Shown piece by piece: positions 9,076 to 22,287 of a stretch of 64,000 bases of DNA (position 1 is the first letter of the stretch; each line of letters opens with the position of its first letter). The DNA lies in contig NZ_CAKLPY010000005.1 of assembly GCF_923079645.1 (NCBI RefSeq), forward strand, positions 55,892 through 119,891, given 5' to 3'. Made by a program: the position numbers and the translations under genes. Source of the DNA: Emticicia aquatica. GTDB taxonomy: Bacteria > Bacteroidota > Bacteroidia > Cytophagales > Spirosomataceae. Below the pieces are notes generated by a model. That model saw nothing but the letters and a program-made list of their open reading frames with translations. It had not been told where the DNA came from and did not search any database.

Positions 9076-9092
9076 TGTGTAAATTTAACACG
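9076..9092. promoter_or_regulatory. AraR-type operator upstream of araR
   Basis: TGTGTAAATTTAACACG follows the TGTGT-N7-ACACA pattern with one mismatch in the last base. It lies in the 203-bp gap between the GH51 stop and the araR start, which suggests autoregulation of araR. It is upstream of the 8989-9029 hairpin on the minus strand. Confidence 0.6.
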
Positions 9093-9136
9093 ATTATTTT
9101 AAATTAAAAAAAACGAAGAATTAATTTAATCAAAAA

Positions 9137-10678
9137 TTACTTTGAAACCTTCAATGTTATTACCGAATACGCGGGAATTGTCAGTTTCAAAACTCCTTTT
9201 TCCAATTTTGCACCCGAAAAATCTTTAACCGATACTTTATTTGGTTGCTCGAATGTATTATGGTCGCTGATGTTTGTAGATGCTAAGATTTGTCCTGAAA
9301 CTTTTGAAAAATCTTCACCTCTTAGATTGATTGTAACTTCGTGCGATTTGCGGAAATCAATGTTAGTCAATGAAATATTCAATGCACCCGAAGCATCTTT
9401 TGATGCAGACGAAGAAACGGCTGTTAGTTTTTTACCGTTGAATTCGTAAGTTGGCGAATCAATGCTCATCGGTACAAGCGTAGCGTCTTGATGCACATTA
9501 TACATTTTCATGACATGAAAAGTAGGCGTAAGCAACATTTTTTCTTCGTTAGTAAGAATAACCGCTTGCAATACATTTACGATTTGAGCCAAGTTTGCCC
9601 CACGAACACGGTCGGCGTGATTATTGAAAATATTGAGTGTAAGACCAGCAATCATGGCATCACGCATGGTATTTTGTTGGTATAAAGCCCCTTTGCCTTC
9701 GGCATCGGTTTCGTACCAACCACCCCATTCGTCAACAATTAAATCGATTTTTTTTTCGGGGTCATATTTGTCCATGATGGTGCTGTGCTTGGTTACGAAT
9801 TCTTCCATTTTCCAAGCTTCATCCATTGTTTTGAAATATTGTGCTTCGGTAAAACCGACAGATGGCCCTTTGGTGTCTTTCCAACTCAAAACCGAATAAT
9901 GGTGCAATGCCAATGCCGACATCATATTATGCGGGATGTTTTTCATCAAAGTTTCTGTCCACGCAAAATCATCGCTACTTGCACCCGAAGCTACTTTGTA
10001 CAGTTTAGATTCTGGCGTTATGTCTTTCATAAACGTAGCATATTGACGATAAATATTGGCGTAATATTCGGGAGTCATGTTTCCACCACAGCCCCAAGCT
10101 TCATTACCTACACCCCAAATTTTGACGTTCCAAGGCTGTTTACGTCCATTTTGAATACGAAGGTCTGACATTGGGCTACCTGTTGGCTGATTTACATAGC
10201 TTACCCAATCGGCCAAATCTTGAACTGTTCCACTTCCAACATTTCCTGCCAAATAGGGTTCAGCTCCGATTCTTTCACACAGGTCAAGAAAATCGTGCGT
10301 CCCGAAACTATTATCTTCCGTTACTCCACCCCACCAAACATTCACCATTTTAGGACGTTTTTCTTTTGGTCCGATACCGTCTTTCCATTGGTAAGCATCG
10401 GCAAAACAACCACCTGGCCAACGAAGATTTGGCACTTTTAGCTCTTTTAGTGCTTGAATGACATCGTTTCTTACACCCGCTGTATTCGGAATCTTCGTGT
10501 TATTTTCGCCCACGTACATACCACCGTAAATACATCGTCCGAGGTGTTCGGCAAAATGGCCGTAGATGTGTTTATTTATTTTAGTTTTTGCCAAATCCGT
10601 ATTTAACGTGATTTTGGTTTGGGCTGTTACAGTTAGGGCAATACAGCCTGCGATGAATGATAAAATTAGTTTTTTCAC
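9137..10678 (-). CDS. Alpha-L-arabinofuranosidase, GH51
   Basis: This 513-residue protein has a cleavable signal peptide (about 1-20, ending TVTAQ), a GH51 TIM barrel and a C-terminal beta-sandwich (about 400-513). The acid/base is Glu193 in WGVGNEAWG and the nucleophile is Glu317 in VDEWGGWY; LRWPGGCFAD is also typical. Such enzymes release L-arabinofuranose from arabinoxylan or arabino-oligosaccharides. The signal peptide makes it periplasmic, so arabinose would be freed near the symporter. It is the last gene of the ten-gene run and starts 18 bp after the preceding esterase gene. Confidence 0.93.
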   Translation of the reverse strand: MKKLILSFIAGCIALTVTAQTKITLNTDLAKTKINKHIYGHFAEHLGRCIYGGMYVGENNTKIPNTAGVRNDVIQALKELKVPNLRWPGGCFADAYQWKDGIGPKEKRPKMVNVWWGGVTEDNSFGTHDFLDLCERIGAEPYLAGNVGSGTVQDLADWVSYVNQPTGSPMSDLRIQNGRKQPWNVKIWGVGNEAWGCGGNMTPEYYANIYRQYATFMKDITPESKLYKVASGASSDDFAWTETLMKNIPHNMMSALALHHYSVLSWKDTKGPSVGFTEAQYFKTMDEAWKMEEFVTKHSTIMDKYDPEKKIDLIVDEWGGWYETDAEGKGALYQQNTMRDAMIAGLTLNIFNNHADRVRGANLAQIVNVLQAVILTNEEKMLLTPTFHVMKMYNVHQDATLVPMSIDSPTYEFNGKKLTAVSSSASKDASGALNISLTNIDFRKSHEVTINLRGEDFSKVSGQILASTNISDHNTFEQPNKVSVKDFSGAKLEKGVLKLTIPAYSVITLKVSK

Positions 10679-10696
10679 TTTATATTGACATTGGTT

Positions 10697-13776
<3,080 letters not shown>

Positions 13777-13791
13777 TTAAATGTCAAATTT

Positions 13792-14955
13792 TTATTTAAA
13801 CAAAACTGGCAATGTTTCATTTAGGTATTTCTTCACGTTCATCCAAGTATGTCCGCCGTCGGTTACGTAGCTTTTGAAATTAATTTTCTTGTCTTTCAAA
13901 TAGTTTTCCCATTCGGTTGTGCCTTTATACAAGAAATCTTCTGTGCCAATTCCTGAAAAAAGCAATTTGAAATCCTTGTTTGTTTTGTCAGGATTTGAAG
14001 TGATATTGGTAAAACTTTTGTCCATTTCAGCTGGAGAAATATACGATGCGTAGCTACATACATAAGCAAATTTATCTACATTATTGAAAGCCGTTCTGAG
14101 CGTTTGACCACCACCACGAGAAAAACCACCAATGGCACGGTTATCACGGTTATTGATGGTGCGATAGTTTTTCTCTATGTAAGGTATTACATTTGTTATG
14201 AGGTCGGTTTCAAATAATTTTATGCGTTTGAGGGCATCTTCACCATCTCGGCTCATTACATCGGATGGTTTGTCTTTGCCTGTTTGTTCGGCAATTCTTG
14301 CCAATGGATTTCCGTAAGGCATAACTACAATCATTGCTTTAGCTTTGCCTTGAGCAATCATATTATCGAGCATCAAATTTACTTTTCCTACTTTCCAAAA
14401 TGTTTCTTCTGTATCAGTTGTACCACTGATTAGGTAATACACAGGATATTTTTTTGCCGTTTCTTTGGTATAACCTGCTGGCGTGTAAACCACCACCGTA
14501 CCCGTAGAACCTTCAACGGATGGATAATATTGATAAGAAACAGAACCATGAGGAACATTTTGAAGAGCATAAATTGCAGGAGAATCTGCCGGAATTTCTA
14601 CTAAACTTGCTTTGAAACGCTCATTTGGAAATAAATAGGTATTTGATGGGTCGTTTATAGTAGTACCATCTACTTTAAATCCATAAGGATAGATATCGGG
14701 CTTAACGGGACCAACTGTTATCGACCAAACTCCATTTTCGCCTTTTGTCATGGGTACATTCGCCGAACCAAATTGATTACCGTCAAGTAAAACTGTTGTT
14801 GCATTTGGAGCTAAATAAGAGAAAGTTACAGTCTTATCTGGGTTTACTTTTGGTGAAACCACATACGGTGGCCGTGGAGCTTGTGCAATGGATAGATGAG
14901 ATATAGCCAGTAGTGCGACAAATCCAAATAACGGAAAAAATGTTTTGAGTTTCAT
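13792..14955 (-). CDS. Secreted CE1-like esterase with N-terminal early-set domain
   Basis: 387 residues with a signal peptide (about 1-25), early-set domain (about 30-135) and esterase domain (about 140-387). Nucleophile Ser279 lies in the variant motif GGFSRGG; Asp340 (GIGTED) and His369 (GGHTW) complete the triad. Sequence divergence from the two neighbouring esterases suggests a different ester or acyl position on the same polymer. About 100 bp separate it from the GH29 gene upstream, the widest gap in this operon. Confidence 0.83.
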   Translation of the reverse strand: MKLKTFFPLFGFVALLAISHLSIAQAPRPPYVVSPKVNPDKTVTFSYLAPNATTVLLDGNQFGSANVPMTKGENGVWSITVGPVKPDIYPYGFKVDGTTINDPSNTYLFPNERFKASLVEIPADSPAIYALQNVPHGSVSYQYYPSVEGSTGTVVVYTPAGYTKETAKKYPVYYLISGTTDTEETFWKVGKVNLMLDNMIAQGKAKAMIVVMPYGNPLARIAEQTGKDKPSDVMSRDGEDALKRIKLFETDLITNVIPYIEKNYRTINNRDNRAIGGFSRGGGQTLRTAFNNVDKFAYVCSYASYISPAEMDKSFTNITSNPDKTNKDFKLLFSGIGTEDFLYKGTTEWENYLKDKKINFKSYVTDGGHTWMNVKKYLNETLPVLFK

Positions 14956-15056
14956 ATTGAATAGTGTTAAGTAATAATTTTTATTGTTTTTTTGGTTGAA
15001 TAAAAAGACTTATTTTGGTTTTAATTTACTGCTAATCATTTTTAGCAATGAGTTAG

Positions 15057-17144
15057 TTATTTAGTTGTAATTATATCCAATTCGGCATAGCCCGATGCTG
15101 AACCTTCCTGAGCATTTTTTAATGCTGTAAACTTGACATATTTAGCAAAAATTGGCTTGAATGTTTTTATTTGCCAAAAAGGGTTGTTTTTTATATTTGA
15201 AAATTCACCCTCACTAATTGATTGCCAAGCTTTTCCATCCTCAGAAATTTCGAATTTATAATGCGTAATAATGCTTCCTTCTTCCCACCAATTTTGTGCA
15301 GGTAAGTACCGAAATCCTTGTAAATTTTCTGCCTTGCCTAAATCAATTACCAAGGCGGCAGGTAAAGCTTGGTTTCCTTTCTGATGCCAAGAAGTGTTGG
15401 GATTTCCATCCAAAAGATTATTGGCTGCTACCTCTTCTGTGCTTATGATTTTCCAATTCTTGCGAGAAATATCGAAGTACTCTTCACTTACAATGCTTGA
15501 TTGTTTGGTAAATGGATTATAGGAAATAGCCTTTATTTCGACCTTTTCATCTGTGGTTTTGACTGTTGAAGTATACTTTTCTGATTTGGCCGTCGGCTGG
15601 CTTCCATCAAGTGTGTAGTATATTTCTGATTCTTTATCTCCCGAAACAAATTGTACCATACCTTCTTTATTTCGCAGGATGCTTGGAGGAGTCAGTACGA
15701 TTGGAGCTTTATAAACTTCAATATTTGAGATGAGCGGACAACTTTTGGCATCCAAAATATTGAATCTTAACTTAGTTGCTTCCACAGTCGGAAATCTAAG
15801 GATTCGTTTGTAACCAATGGTCGTTTCTTTAGCGATTTCGACCCATTTTTTGTTTACGAATGCTTCTAAAGTAAATGCTTTTACTCGTTGACCAAATTGG
15901 ATTGGCTCTTGTACCAAAAAACGATTAAATGACGTTGATTTGCCAAAATCCAAAGTAATTGATGCCGTTTTTTCATCATCATTGGTAGCCCAAAAAGTGT
16001 TTACATCATTATCAATTACTTTATTTGCTCCAAAAATTGTTTTACTTCCTCTTGTAAGATTGGCCGAAACTATCGCTTTTTTTGCCAAATTATTTGCAAA
16101 AGTTTCTTTCAAAGTTTTGGTTAAATCCTGAACAGCCTTTTCATCTTTTTCATGAATTAATCCATTTGGCATAATCGGAAAATTAAGTAGCATCGTAGCA
16201 TTTCTACCTACCGAATGGTAATAAATATCAAGTAATTGAGGCAAGGTTTTTACTTTTCTGTCTTCACGTTCATGATAAAACCATTCGGGACGAATAGAAG
16301 TATTTACCTCGCCAGGCACCCACGCATTGCCATTTTCTACACCATGTCTTAGCATATTTTCTGGCACATCGCCAGTGGCATTCAACAAACTCCAATTGGT
16401 TTCGCCTACATAACCAGCTTCAGTTCCTACCCATCGCAAATCAGCTCTATCTCCGCCATCATTCCAGATTACAATATTTGGTTGCAGTTTTCGTACAAGT
16501 TTATACGTGTTTTGCCAGTCGTAATAGGTTTTTGCATCAATTTTTCGGGTTTCGTTTGCTCCACCATAGTAACCATTTCCACCGTTTGCACCATCAAACC
16601 AAACTTCAAAAATTTCACCATAGTTTGTTAGCAACTCTGTTAATTGATTTCTGAAATAAGTAATGTATTCTGGTTTTCCATAATCGGGATGATTTCTATC
16701 CCAAGGCGATAAATAAACTCCAAATTTTAGCCCAAATTCTTTACAAGCATCGGCCATTTCTCTAACAATATCTCCTTTGCCATTTTTCCACGGTGCTTTT
16801 TCAACCGAATAATCAGTATATTTTGATGGCCATAAGCAAAAACCACTGTGGTGTTTGGCAGTGAAAATAATGCCTTTCATGCCAGCTTCTTTGCAGATTC
16901 TTGCCCATTGCCTACAATCTAATTTTTCGGGGTTAAAAATCTTCGGGTCTTCGTTTCCAAAGCCCCAAGCCATGTCGGTATAAGTATTGACAGAAAAGTG
17001 GATGAAGGCATAATATTCCATTTTCTGCCAACGCAATTGATTTGCTGACGGAATTGGACCGAACGGCTTCGGTGCTGCATCTTGAGCCAAAACCGCCCTT
17101 GATAGAGCGATGAAACTACAAATTATCAACCAATTTTTTTTCAT
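15057..17144 (-). CDS. GH29 alpha-L-fucosidase-like enzyme with two CBM32-like domains
   Basis: About 695 residues from the ATG at 17142-17144 (MKKNWLIICS, signal peptide to about 21); six further upstream codons are open but do not fit a signal peptide. The catalytic barrel (about 30-345) shows KHHSGFCLW and FEVWFDGANG, whose Asp184 is the expected GH29 nucleophile. It is followed by an F5/8-type-C (CBM32-like) domain (about 360-480), a chitobiase C-terminal-type segment (IYYTLDGSQPT, about 485-555) and a second F5/8-type-C domain (about 560-695). Within an arabinoxylan operon the target may be a terminal L-fucosyl or L-galactosyl decoration. Confidence 0.88.
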   Translation of the reverse strand: MKKNWLIICSFIALSRAVLAQDAAPKPFGPIPSANQLRWQKMEYYAFIHFSVNTYTDMAWGFGNEDPKIFNPEKLDCRQWARICKEAGMKGIIFTAKHHSGFCLWPSKYTDYSVEKAPWKNGKGDIVREMADACKEFGLKFGVYLSPWDRNHPDYGKPEYITYFRNQLTELLTNYGEIFEVWFDGANGGNGYYGGANETRKIDAKTYYDWQNTYKLVRKLQPNIVIWNDGGDRADLRWVGTEAGYVGETNWSLLNATGDVPENMLRHGVENGNAWVPGEVNTSIRPEWFYHEREDRKVKTLPQLLDIYYHSVGRNATMLLNFPIMPNGLIHEKDEKAVQDLTKTLKETFANNLAKKAIVSANLTRGSKTIFGANKVIDNDVNTFWATNDDEKTASITLDFGKSTSFNRFLVQEPIQFGQRVKAFTLEAFVNKKWVEIAKETTIGYKRILRFPTVEATKLRFNILDAKSCPLISNIEVYKAPIVLTPPSILRNKEGMVQFVSGDKESEIYYTLDGSQPTAKSEKYTSTVKTTDEKVEIKAISYNPFTKQSSIVSEEYFDISRKNWKIISTEEVAANNLLDGNPNTSWHQKGNQALPAALVIDLGKAENLQGFRYLPAQNWWEEGSIITHYKFEISEDGKAWQSISEGEFSNIKNNPFWQIKTFKPIFAKYVKFTALKNAQEGSASGYAELDIITTK

Positions 17145-17196
17145 ATTGTAACCCAAAATCAATGTTCTGTACGAGAATGTAATTATTAAAATGCCT

Positions 17197-18081
17197 TTAT
17201 TTTATCAGATTATTTCGTTCCATCCAATCAAAAAGTGGATTCATCCAGTTTTTATAATGGTAAATAAAACCGTGGTCGCCTTTCGGGAAAATGTGCATTT
17301 CAGCTTCAACTTTGTTTTTACGTAATTGCTCAAAATAGAAAATACTATTATCTACATCAACCACTTTATCGTCGGCGGCATGAGTTAGCCATGTGATTGG
17401 CGTATTGGATTTTATTTGTAATTCATTAGAAAACAAGTCTTTATCTTCCTTTGATGGGTTTTTGCCAAGTAAATTATCACGTGAACCTCCGTGTGTAAGT
17501 GCATCTTGCATCGTAATCACAGGGTAAACGAGTATTTGAAAATCTGGACGGAGATTAATATTTTGAGGGTTTTCTATATACGATTTTTCAAAATGGGTGG
17601 CAGCAGTACTTGCCAAATGCCCACCTGCACTAAAACCAATTACACCAATTTTATTGCTATCAATGCTATATTTGTCAGCGTTTTCACGCAAATATTTTAT
17701 TGATTGCTGGACATCTTGTAAAGGACCAATTTTCTTGTCCAGCATGATTTCGTCACTTGGTAAGCGATATTTCAAGACAAACGCAGAGATTCCCTTTTCG
17801 GCAAGGCTTTTGGCTGTTCCTAAACCTTCTCCGTTATAAACAATTACGCCATAACCACCGCCAGCTATCACGATTATGGCCGTACCATTAGGTTTTTCGG
17901 GTTTAATATATTCAAGAGTTGGGTTCGTAATTCCTTTATATAGACCACGGTCAGCACCTGATTCTTTAATATTTGAGGCTTTAGAATTTGGTACACCATT
18001 TGGGTATAGATTGATAATCTGCTGTGAAAAAGCAGAAAAACCACAGAAAAGAACGATTATTAAAAGAAATTTACTTTTCAT
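17197..18081 (-). CDS. Secreted alpha/beta-hydrolase, acetyl-xylan-esterase-like
   Basis: 294 residues with a signal peptide (about 1-20). Alpha/beta-hydrolase fold: oxyanion segment IAGGGYGVI, nucleophile Ser151 in GFSAGGHLAS, an acid at Asp236/Asp237 (HAADDKVV) and His269 (GDHGF). This resembles BD-FAE and acetyl-xylan esterase families that pair with hemicellulases. It starts 13 bp after the preceding SASA esterase gene. Confidence 0.82.
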   Translation of the reverse strand: MKSKFLLIIVLFCGFSAFSQQIINLYPNGVPNSKASNIKESGADRGLYKGITNPTLEYIKPEKPNGTAIIVIAGGGYGVIVYNGEGLGTAKSLAEKGISAFVLKYRLPSDEIMLDKKIGPLQDVQQSIKYLRENADKYSIDSNKIGVIGFSAGGHLASTAATHFEKSYIENPQNINLRPDFQILVYPVITMQDALTHGGSRDNLLGKNPSKEDKDLFSNELQIKSNTPITWLTHAADDKVVDVDNSIFYFEQLRKNKVEAEMHIFPKGDHGFIYHYKNWMNPLFDWMERNNLIK

Positions 18082-18094
18082 TCAAGAGAAATGT

Positions 18095-18931
18095 TTATTT
18101 TTTTGAATACTGTATTAAGGTTTCTGCATAGCGTTTGCCAAATTCACGGACTCCTTCGCTATTAAAATGCAATTTGTCTGGAGCAGCAGCTAATCCTTTT
18201 GAAGAAACCACCACTGCATTTGGTATCGTTTGCGGCAGCGTGGCAATAATTTCATTATGACTAGCACATTTGCCACCTTGGTCGGCACCGACAACTTCGC
18301 CAGCTATGAGTGGAATGGAATTTGGGGCAATGTTTAAATCGGCTAAAATATCATCGTAAATCTTTTTTACTTGCGTTGGCCAAGTTTTATCACCAGTGTT
18401 TGATTCGCCTTGATGAAGTAAAATGCCTTTGATAACTCCTGATTTTTGAGCAATTCTTGCTATTTCAATCAATCTCTCGTAAGGACTTCCACCATAAGAA
18501 TCTGCCATTTTAATCATCCACGGTTTTTCTTTGGCCGAAGAATCAAGATAGGCTTTGTACTTTTTTTTGTCAAATATTTCAATTTTACTTCCTGCAACGG
18601 CTACATGAACCAAGCCAAGAGATTGGTTTTGAGGCATGTTTTCAAGCATTGTACGTCCAAAATAATCGGCTGGAGAGAGGCGAGTATCACAACGGCAAAG
18701 CGGCGGTTTGGCATTATACCAGTGCCCTTTTTGACGGTCGAGTTTTGGACAATCCAGTGCTTCCAAAATTTTGAACCGAGCATCAATATTTACGGTATCT
18801 TGTGCTTCGATGCGTGCCGCCCCTTCCATATTTGACTGACCAATACAGAGATATATGTGAAAATTAGGGTCTTGAGCAAATACACTCCCAATCGTAAGAG
18901 TAAAGCAAATTGTTGCAAATATTTTTTTCAT
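18095..18931 (-). CDS. SGNH/SASA-type carbohydrate acetylesterase (CE6-like)
   Basis: 278 residues, with signal peptide about 1-20. The catalytic Ser33 lies in CIGQSNMEG, the hallmark of the sialate-O-acetylesterase/CE6 group. HQGESNTGD is the conserved oxyanion block and DKLHFN near the C-terminus supplies Asp and His. In this setting acetyl groups of xylan are the likely substrate. It lies 15 bp after a GH43 gene. Confidence 0.85.
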   Translation of the reverse strand: MKKIFATICFTLTIGSVFAQDPNFHIYLCIGQSNMEGAARIEAQDTVNIDARFKILEALDCPKLDRQKGHWYNAKPPLCRCDTRLSPADYFGRTMLENMPQNQSLGLVHVAVAGSKIEIFDKKKYKAYLDSSAKEKPWMIKMADSYGGSPYERLIEIARIAQKSGVIKGILLHQGESNTGDKTWPTQVKKIYDDILADLNIAPNSIPLIAGEVVGADQGGKCASHNEIIATLPQTIPNAVVVSSKGLAAAPDKLHFNSEGVREFGKRYAETLIQYSKK

Positions 18932-18946
18932 TGTTTTGGTTAGAGG

Positions 18947-20518
18947 TTATTCTTTTGAAATTTTATCTTCTATTCTGAAATAATCGAAATCAGCAAAACC
19001 GTCTACTTCTTTGGTAGCATAATTGAAAAGGCTAAATCTATAGCCCATAAAATGCGGGAGTGTATATGGCATTTTTAAAGGGTCTCCTATTTTAATCCAT
19101 GATTTTCCGTCAAGACTGTAAAAGAAATGAGCAATGTCGGCTCTGTCTTTGAAATTGCATTCGGCTTTGAAAAAAACGGTGTTTTGTGGAATCTGAACTT
19201 TTTCAATTTCAACAGCTTTGCTTGCTTTGGTGCTGACCATGATGATAGATTTTGTGCCGTGTTCGATTTTTACACCGACTACTCCATAATTTTTTTGGAG
19301 TAAACCTAGTCCAGCAAAATCGCCATCTTTCATATTTGATACATCTAAAGAAATAGAGCCCGTACTTTCTGGCCCAATGGTACGCTGCGTGAGTGTATTT
19401 TTTGCAGAGACAAAAGAGGTATCAATTCTACCCGTTTTCAGGCGTAGAAAACCTTTTCGTGCAGTAATTGACCAAAGATTATTATCTGGGTTATGATTCC
19501 ATTGCCAAACTAATGGCAATGCTTTTTCTCCCTTTTTTCGAGAAAATTCATCAGAATTTACAAGGTTTGGTATCAAGTTTTTGTTGGCTGGCAGATTTAA
19601 AGTCATTGGCACTTTTCCATTTTCACCCAAAACAGGCCAACCATCTTTCCACTCGACAGGCACTAAATATGGAATACGCCCAACACCTCCATTATCACGA
19701 AAAAGATAGGCAAACCAACGCCCATCGGGCATGTCAATTAAACCACCTTGTGCTACGCCTAAATCTTGTAATCCGACTTTTCCTTCCCAAGGTCCAGATA
19801 TTTTATCGGCTCTGTGAATAATTACAGTTCGCATACCACCTCGTGGCCAACAGATATTGAAAAGATAATATTTGCCTTTAATTTTAAATAATTGCGAACC
19901 TTCCGCCCCTAACATGATTTTATCACCTGCAGGAGCAGAAGCGTTCTCTATCAACACTTTTTCTTCAACATCTTCTACTGGTCCACTCAAATCTGATTTT
20001 AATTCCAAAATTTTAAGTCTTCCTACCCCATAAATCATGTAAACTTTGCCATCTTCATCAAAAAATATGGTGTGGTCGTGGTAAGCAGGTTTGAATGTTT
20101 TTTCTTCCCAAGGGCCTTTGATATTTTTTGAGGTGAAAATATGCGTTTTGCCCGAAGTAGCAGCAAACGTACTCACATAAAATAAGCCGTTCTGATAACG
20201 AATACAACTTGCCCAAGAGCCTTTTCCGTAGGTATTTTGGCCATTATTGAGGCTCATCGCATCGTTTTCTACCAATTTATCATAGCAATAACTTTCCAGT
20301 TTCCAATTTACTAAGTCTTTTGAACTCATTATGGGCAAACCTGGACTCATGTGCATGGTTGTGCTACTCATGTAGTATGTATCACCCACACGAATCATTG
20401 ATAAGTCTGGTACATCGGCATGAATGATAGGATTAACGGCCGACTGCTTTTGGGCAAAATTTTCGTTTCCCCAAAAAAGAATAATAATTGTTATGATGCC
20501 CAATAATTTACTTTTCAT
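18947..20518 (-). CDS. GH43 beta-xylosidase/arabinofuranosidase (subfamily 12-like)
   Basis: About 523 residues from the ATG at 20516-20518; the frame extends 15 codons further but this start gives a normal signal peptide (MKSKLLGIIT to FAQ). The N-terminal five-blade propeller carries the GH43 triad: Asp38 in VPDLS, Asp148 in YHDHTIFF and Glu206 in GAEGSQLF. The C-terminal part (about 330-523) is a concanavalin-like beta-sandwich (DUF1349/GH43_C2 type). The motif MSSTTMHMSPGLPIM is as I recall it for subfamily GH43_12; this assignment is from memory. It would remove xylosyl or arabinosyl units. Confidence 0.88.
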   Translation of the reverse strand: MKSKLLGIITIIILFWGNENFAQKQSAVNPIIHADVPDLSMIRVGDTYYMSSTTMHMSPGLPIMSSKDLVNWKLESYCYDKLVENDAMSLNNGQNTYGKGSWASCIRYQNGLFYVSTFAATSGKTHIFTSKNIKGPWEEKTFKPAYHDHTIFFDEDGKVYMIYGVGRLKILELKSDLSGPVEDVEEKVLIENASAPAGDKIMLGAEGSQLFKIKGKYYLFNICWPRGGMRTVIIHRADKISGPWEGKVGLQDLGVAQGGLIDMPDGRWFAYLFRDNGGVGRIPYLVPVEWKDGWPVLGENGKVPMTLNLPANKNLIPNLVNSDEFSRKKGEKALPLVWQWNHNPDNNLWSITARKGFLRLKTGRIDTSFVSAKNTLTQRTIGPESTGSISLDVSNMKDGDFAGLGLLQKNYGVVGVKIEHGTKSIIMVSTKASKAVEIEKVQIPQNTVFFKAECNFKDRADIAHFFYSLDGKSWIKIGDPLKMPYTLPHFMGYRFSLFNYATKEVDGFADFDYFRIEDKISKE

Positions 20519-20586
20519 TATTCTCTTAAATATTAACGTTACTGATATAGTGATAAAAATCATTAGATAGGTAAAAAGAATAGTAA

Positions 20587-22260
20587 TTACTTCAAAACAG
20601 CATCATTGCCACTATATTTCAAGAATTTAAAAGAGGCCGAGTTCTCAGATTTTTCTCCTAACGAAGTAGCATATAAACCATAAGTACAGCCAATAAAACT
20701 ATTGGCGACTTTGGTACTCAAGAATTTACCATCTATTTGGTCTTTCAGAATATGCCATTTTTTTCCATCGGTCGAATAATGAAAGCTATACAATGCACCC
20801 GCTGATTGTATTTTGAAATTTAATTTTGCTGCAGATGTAGCCAATATTTCTTCGGTAACTAGTTCTGTGGTTTTATCTTTACTTTTGAAAAGCTGAATAA
20901 CATCTTTGCCATCCGCATTTTTTGATTTAGCAGCGAAATAATAATGACGTTCATCTTGAAAAATCACTAATCCAGCTTTTTCATTGGTTGTTTTTGGTGA
21001 AAAAACTACTTCTGTTTCAGCCGAACTGGTTAAATGTTGTTGACGTTTTCCAACAAAAGATGGATTTCCATTTTCTGAAATCGTTTCGGGTTTGAGTTTA
21101 AGCGTTAAACCATTTTTTGAAGTTTTGAACGAACTGCTATCTACCGTTCTCAAAAACAACATCGAAAGGTCGAGTCCTTTATCGAAAGTCATTGTGTAAG
21201 CAAAATTTCCGTTTTGTGGCAAAACACCCTTCTGTTTTACTTCTTTTATATTGGTTTTGTATTTGTATTCGATGGCTTTTTCACCATGTTCAATCATCGG
21301 CCAATCGTTCACCCAAGTAAGTGGAGCAATAAACATTTCACGACCAGTATTGTAATAATCTCCTTCGTAAGGGCGAACGGCCAAGAAAATTGAGTACCAA
21401 TTTCCATCTGGCCCTTCGATAAATTGAGCGTGACCTGCCGAAGTAATTGGATTCGGACGGTCGGCAGGCAAACCTCTTTGAGTCAAAACTGGATTTCCTT
21501 CAAATGGCACATAAGGCCCCCAAATATCTTTACTACGCAATGCCACTTGTGAGTGATTTACAGAAGTTCCGCCTTCGGCTGCGTATAAAATATACCAATC
21601 GTTACGTTTTAAAATGTGCGAACCTTCAATCCAAACTGGTTTTTTTGATAAATCAACACCACCGTTTACCAACTGCTTTTCTTCGCCAACTACTTTCAGA
21701 TTTTGGTAATCAAATTCATACATTCTAATAGTGCGGTGACCTGAATAAAGTGGTTTTTTGTCGGGGGCATCGCTGTTGTAAATGATATAGGCTTTATCAG
21801 TAGCTTCATCAAAATAAATAGAAGGGTCGATGCCTTTTACTTGCGGAATTTTCACAGGATCGCTGTAAGGCCCCGCAGGGTTTTTGGATGTTACAACAAA
21901 GTTTCCATCATTGTCAATATCAGTACAAGTAACATAATAAGTGCCTTTATAGTAGGTAATGGCTGGGGCAAAAAGTCCACGGGTCATACGCTCGCCCATA
22001 AATTCCATTTGAGAAGGGCGGTTGATAACATTTCCGATTTGTTTCCAGTTTTTCAAATCACGGCTGTGCATGATGGGTAACCCTGGAAAATAGGAGAATG
22101 TCGAATGCACAGAATAATAATCTACTCCTACTTTTACAATGCTGGGGTCTGGGTAAAAGCCTGTCAAAATCGGATTGGTAAGAGTTACCTGTGCCGCTGC
22201 TATTTTTACGCAACAAACCAATACTATAATGCAACAAATTTTTGATAGTGTTTTTAACAT
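20587..22260 (-). CDS. GH43 beta-xylosidase-like enzyme with C-terminal beta-sandwich
   Basis: 557 residues with a signal peptide (about 1-24). The propeller domain has the catalytic residues Asp38 (FYPDPSI), Asp145 (GIDPSIYF) and Glu212 (WIEGSHI). A C-terminal lectin-like sandwich (about 355-550) carries HYYFAAKS and YSTDGKKWH. The N-terminal NPILTGFYPDPS is typical of GH43 xylosidases acting on xylo-oligosaccharides. It is the second gene of the operon, 27 bp after GH95. Confidence 0.88.
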   Translation of the reverse strand: MLKTLSKICCIIVLVCCVKIAAAQVTLTNPILTGFYPDPSIVKVGVDYYSVHSTFSYFPGLPIMHSRDLKNWKQIGNVINRPSQMEFMGERMTRGLFAPAITYYKGTYYVTCTDIDNDGNFVVTSKNPAGPYSDPVKIPQVKGIDPSIYFDEATDKAYIIYNSDAPDKKPLYSGHRTIRMYEFDYQNLKVVGEEKQLVNGGVDLSKKPVWIEGSHILKRNDWYILYAAEGGTSVNHSQVALRSKDIWGPYVPFEGNPVLTQRGLPADRPNPITSAGHAQFIEGPDGNWYSIFLAVRPYEGDYYNTGREMFIAPLTWVNDWPMIEHGEKAIEYKYKTNIKEVKQKGVLPQNGNFAYTMTFDKGLDLSMLFLRTVDSSSFKTSKNGLTLKLKPETISENGNPSFVGKRQQHLTSSAETEVVFSPKTTNEKAGLVIFQDERHYYFAAKSKNADGKDVIQLFKSKDKTTELVTEEILATSAAKLNFKIQSAGALYSFHYSTDGKKWHILKDQIDGKFLSTKVANSFIGCTYGLYATSLGEKSENSASFKFLKYSGNDAVLK

Positions 22261-22287
22261 TGTATTTTTTATTTAATTCGTTATTTC

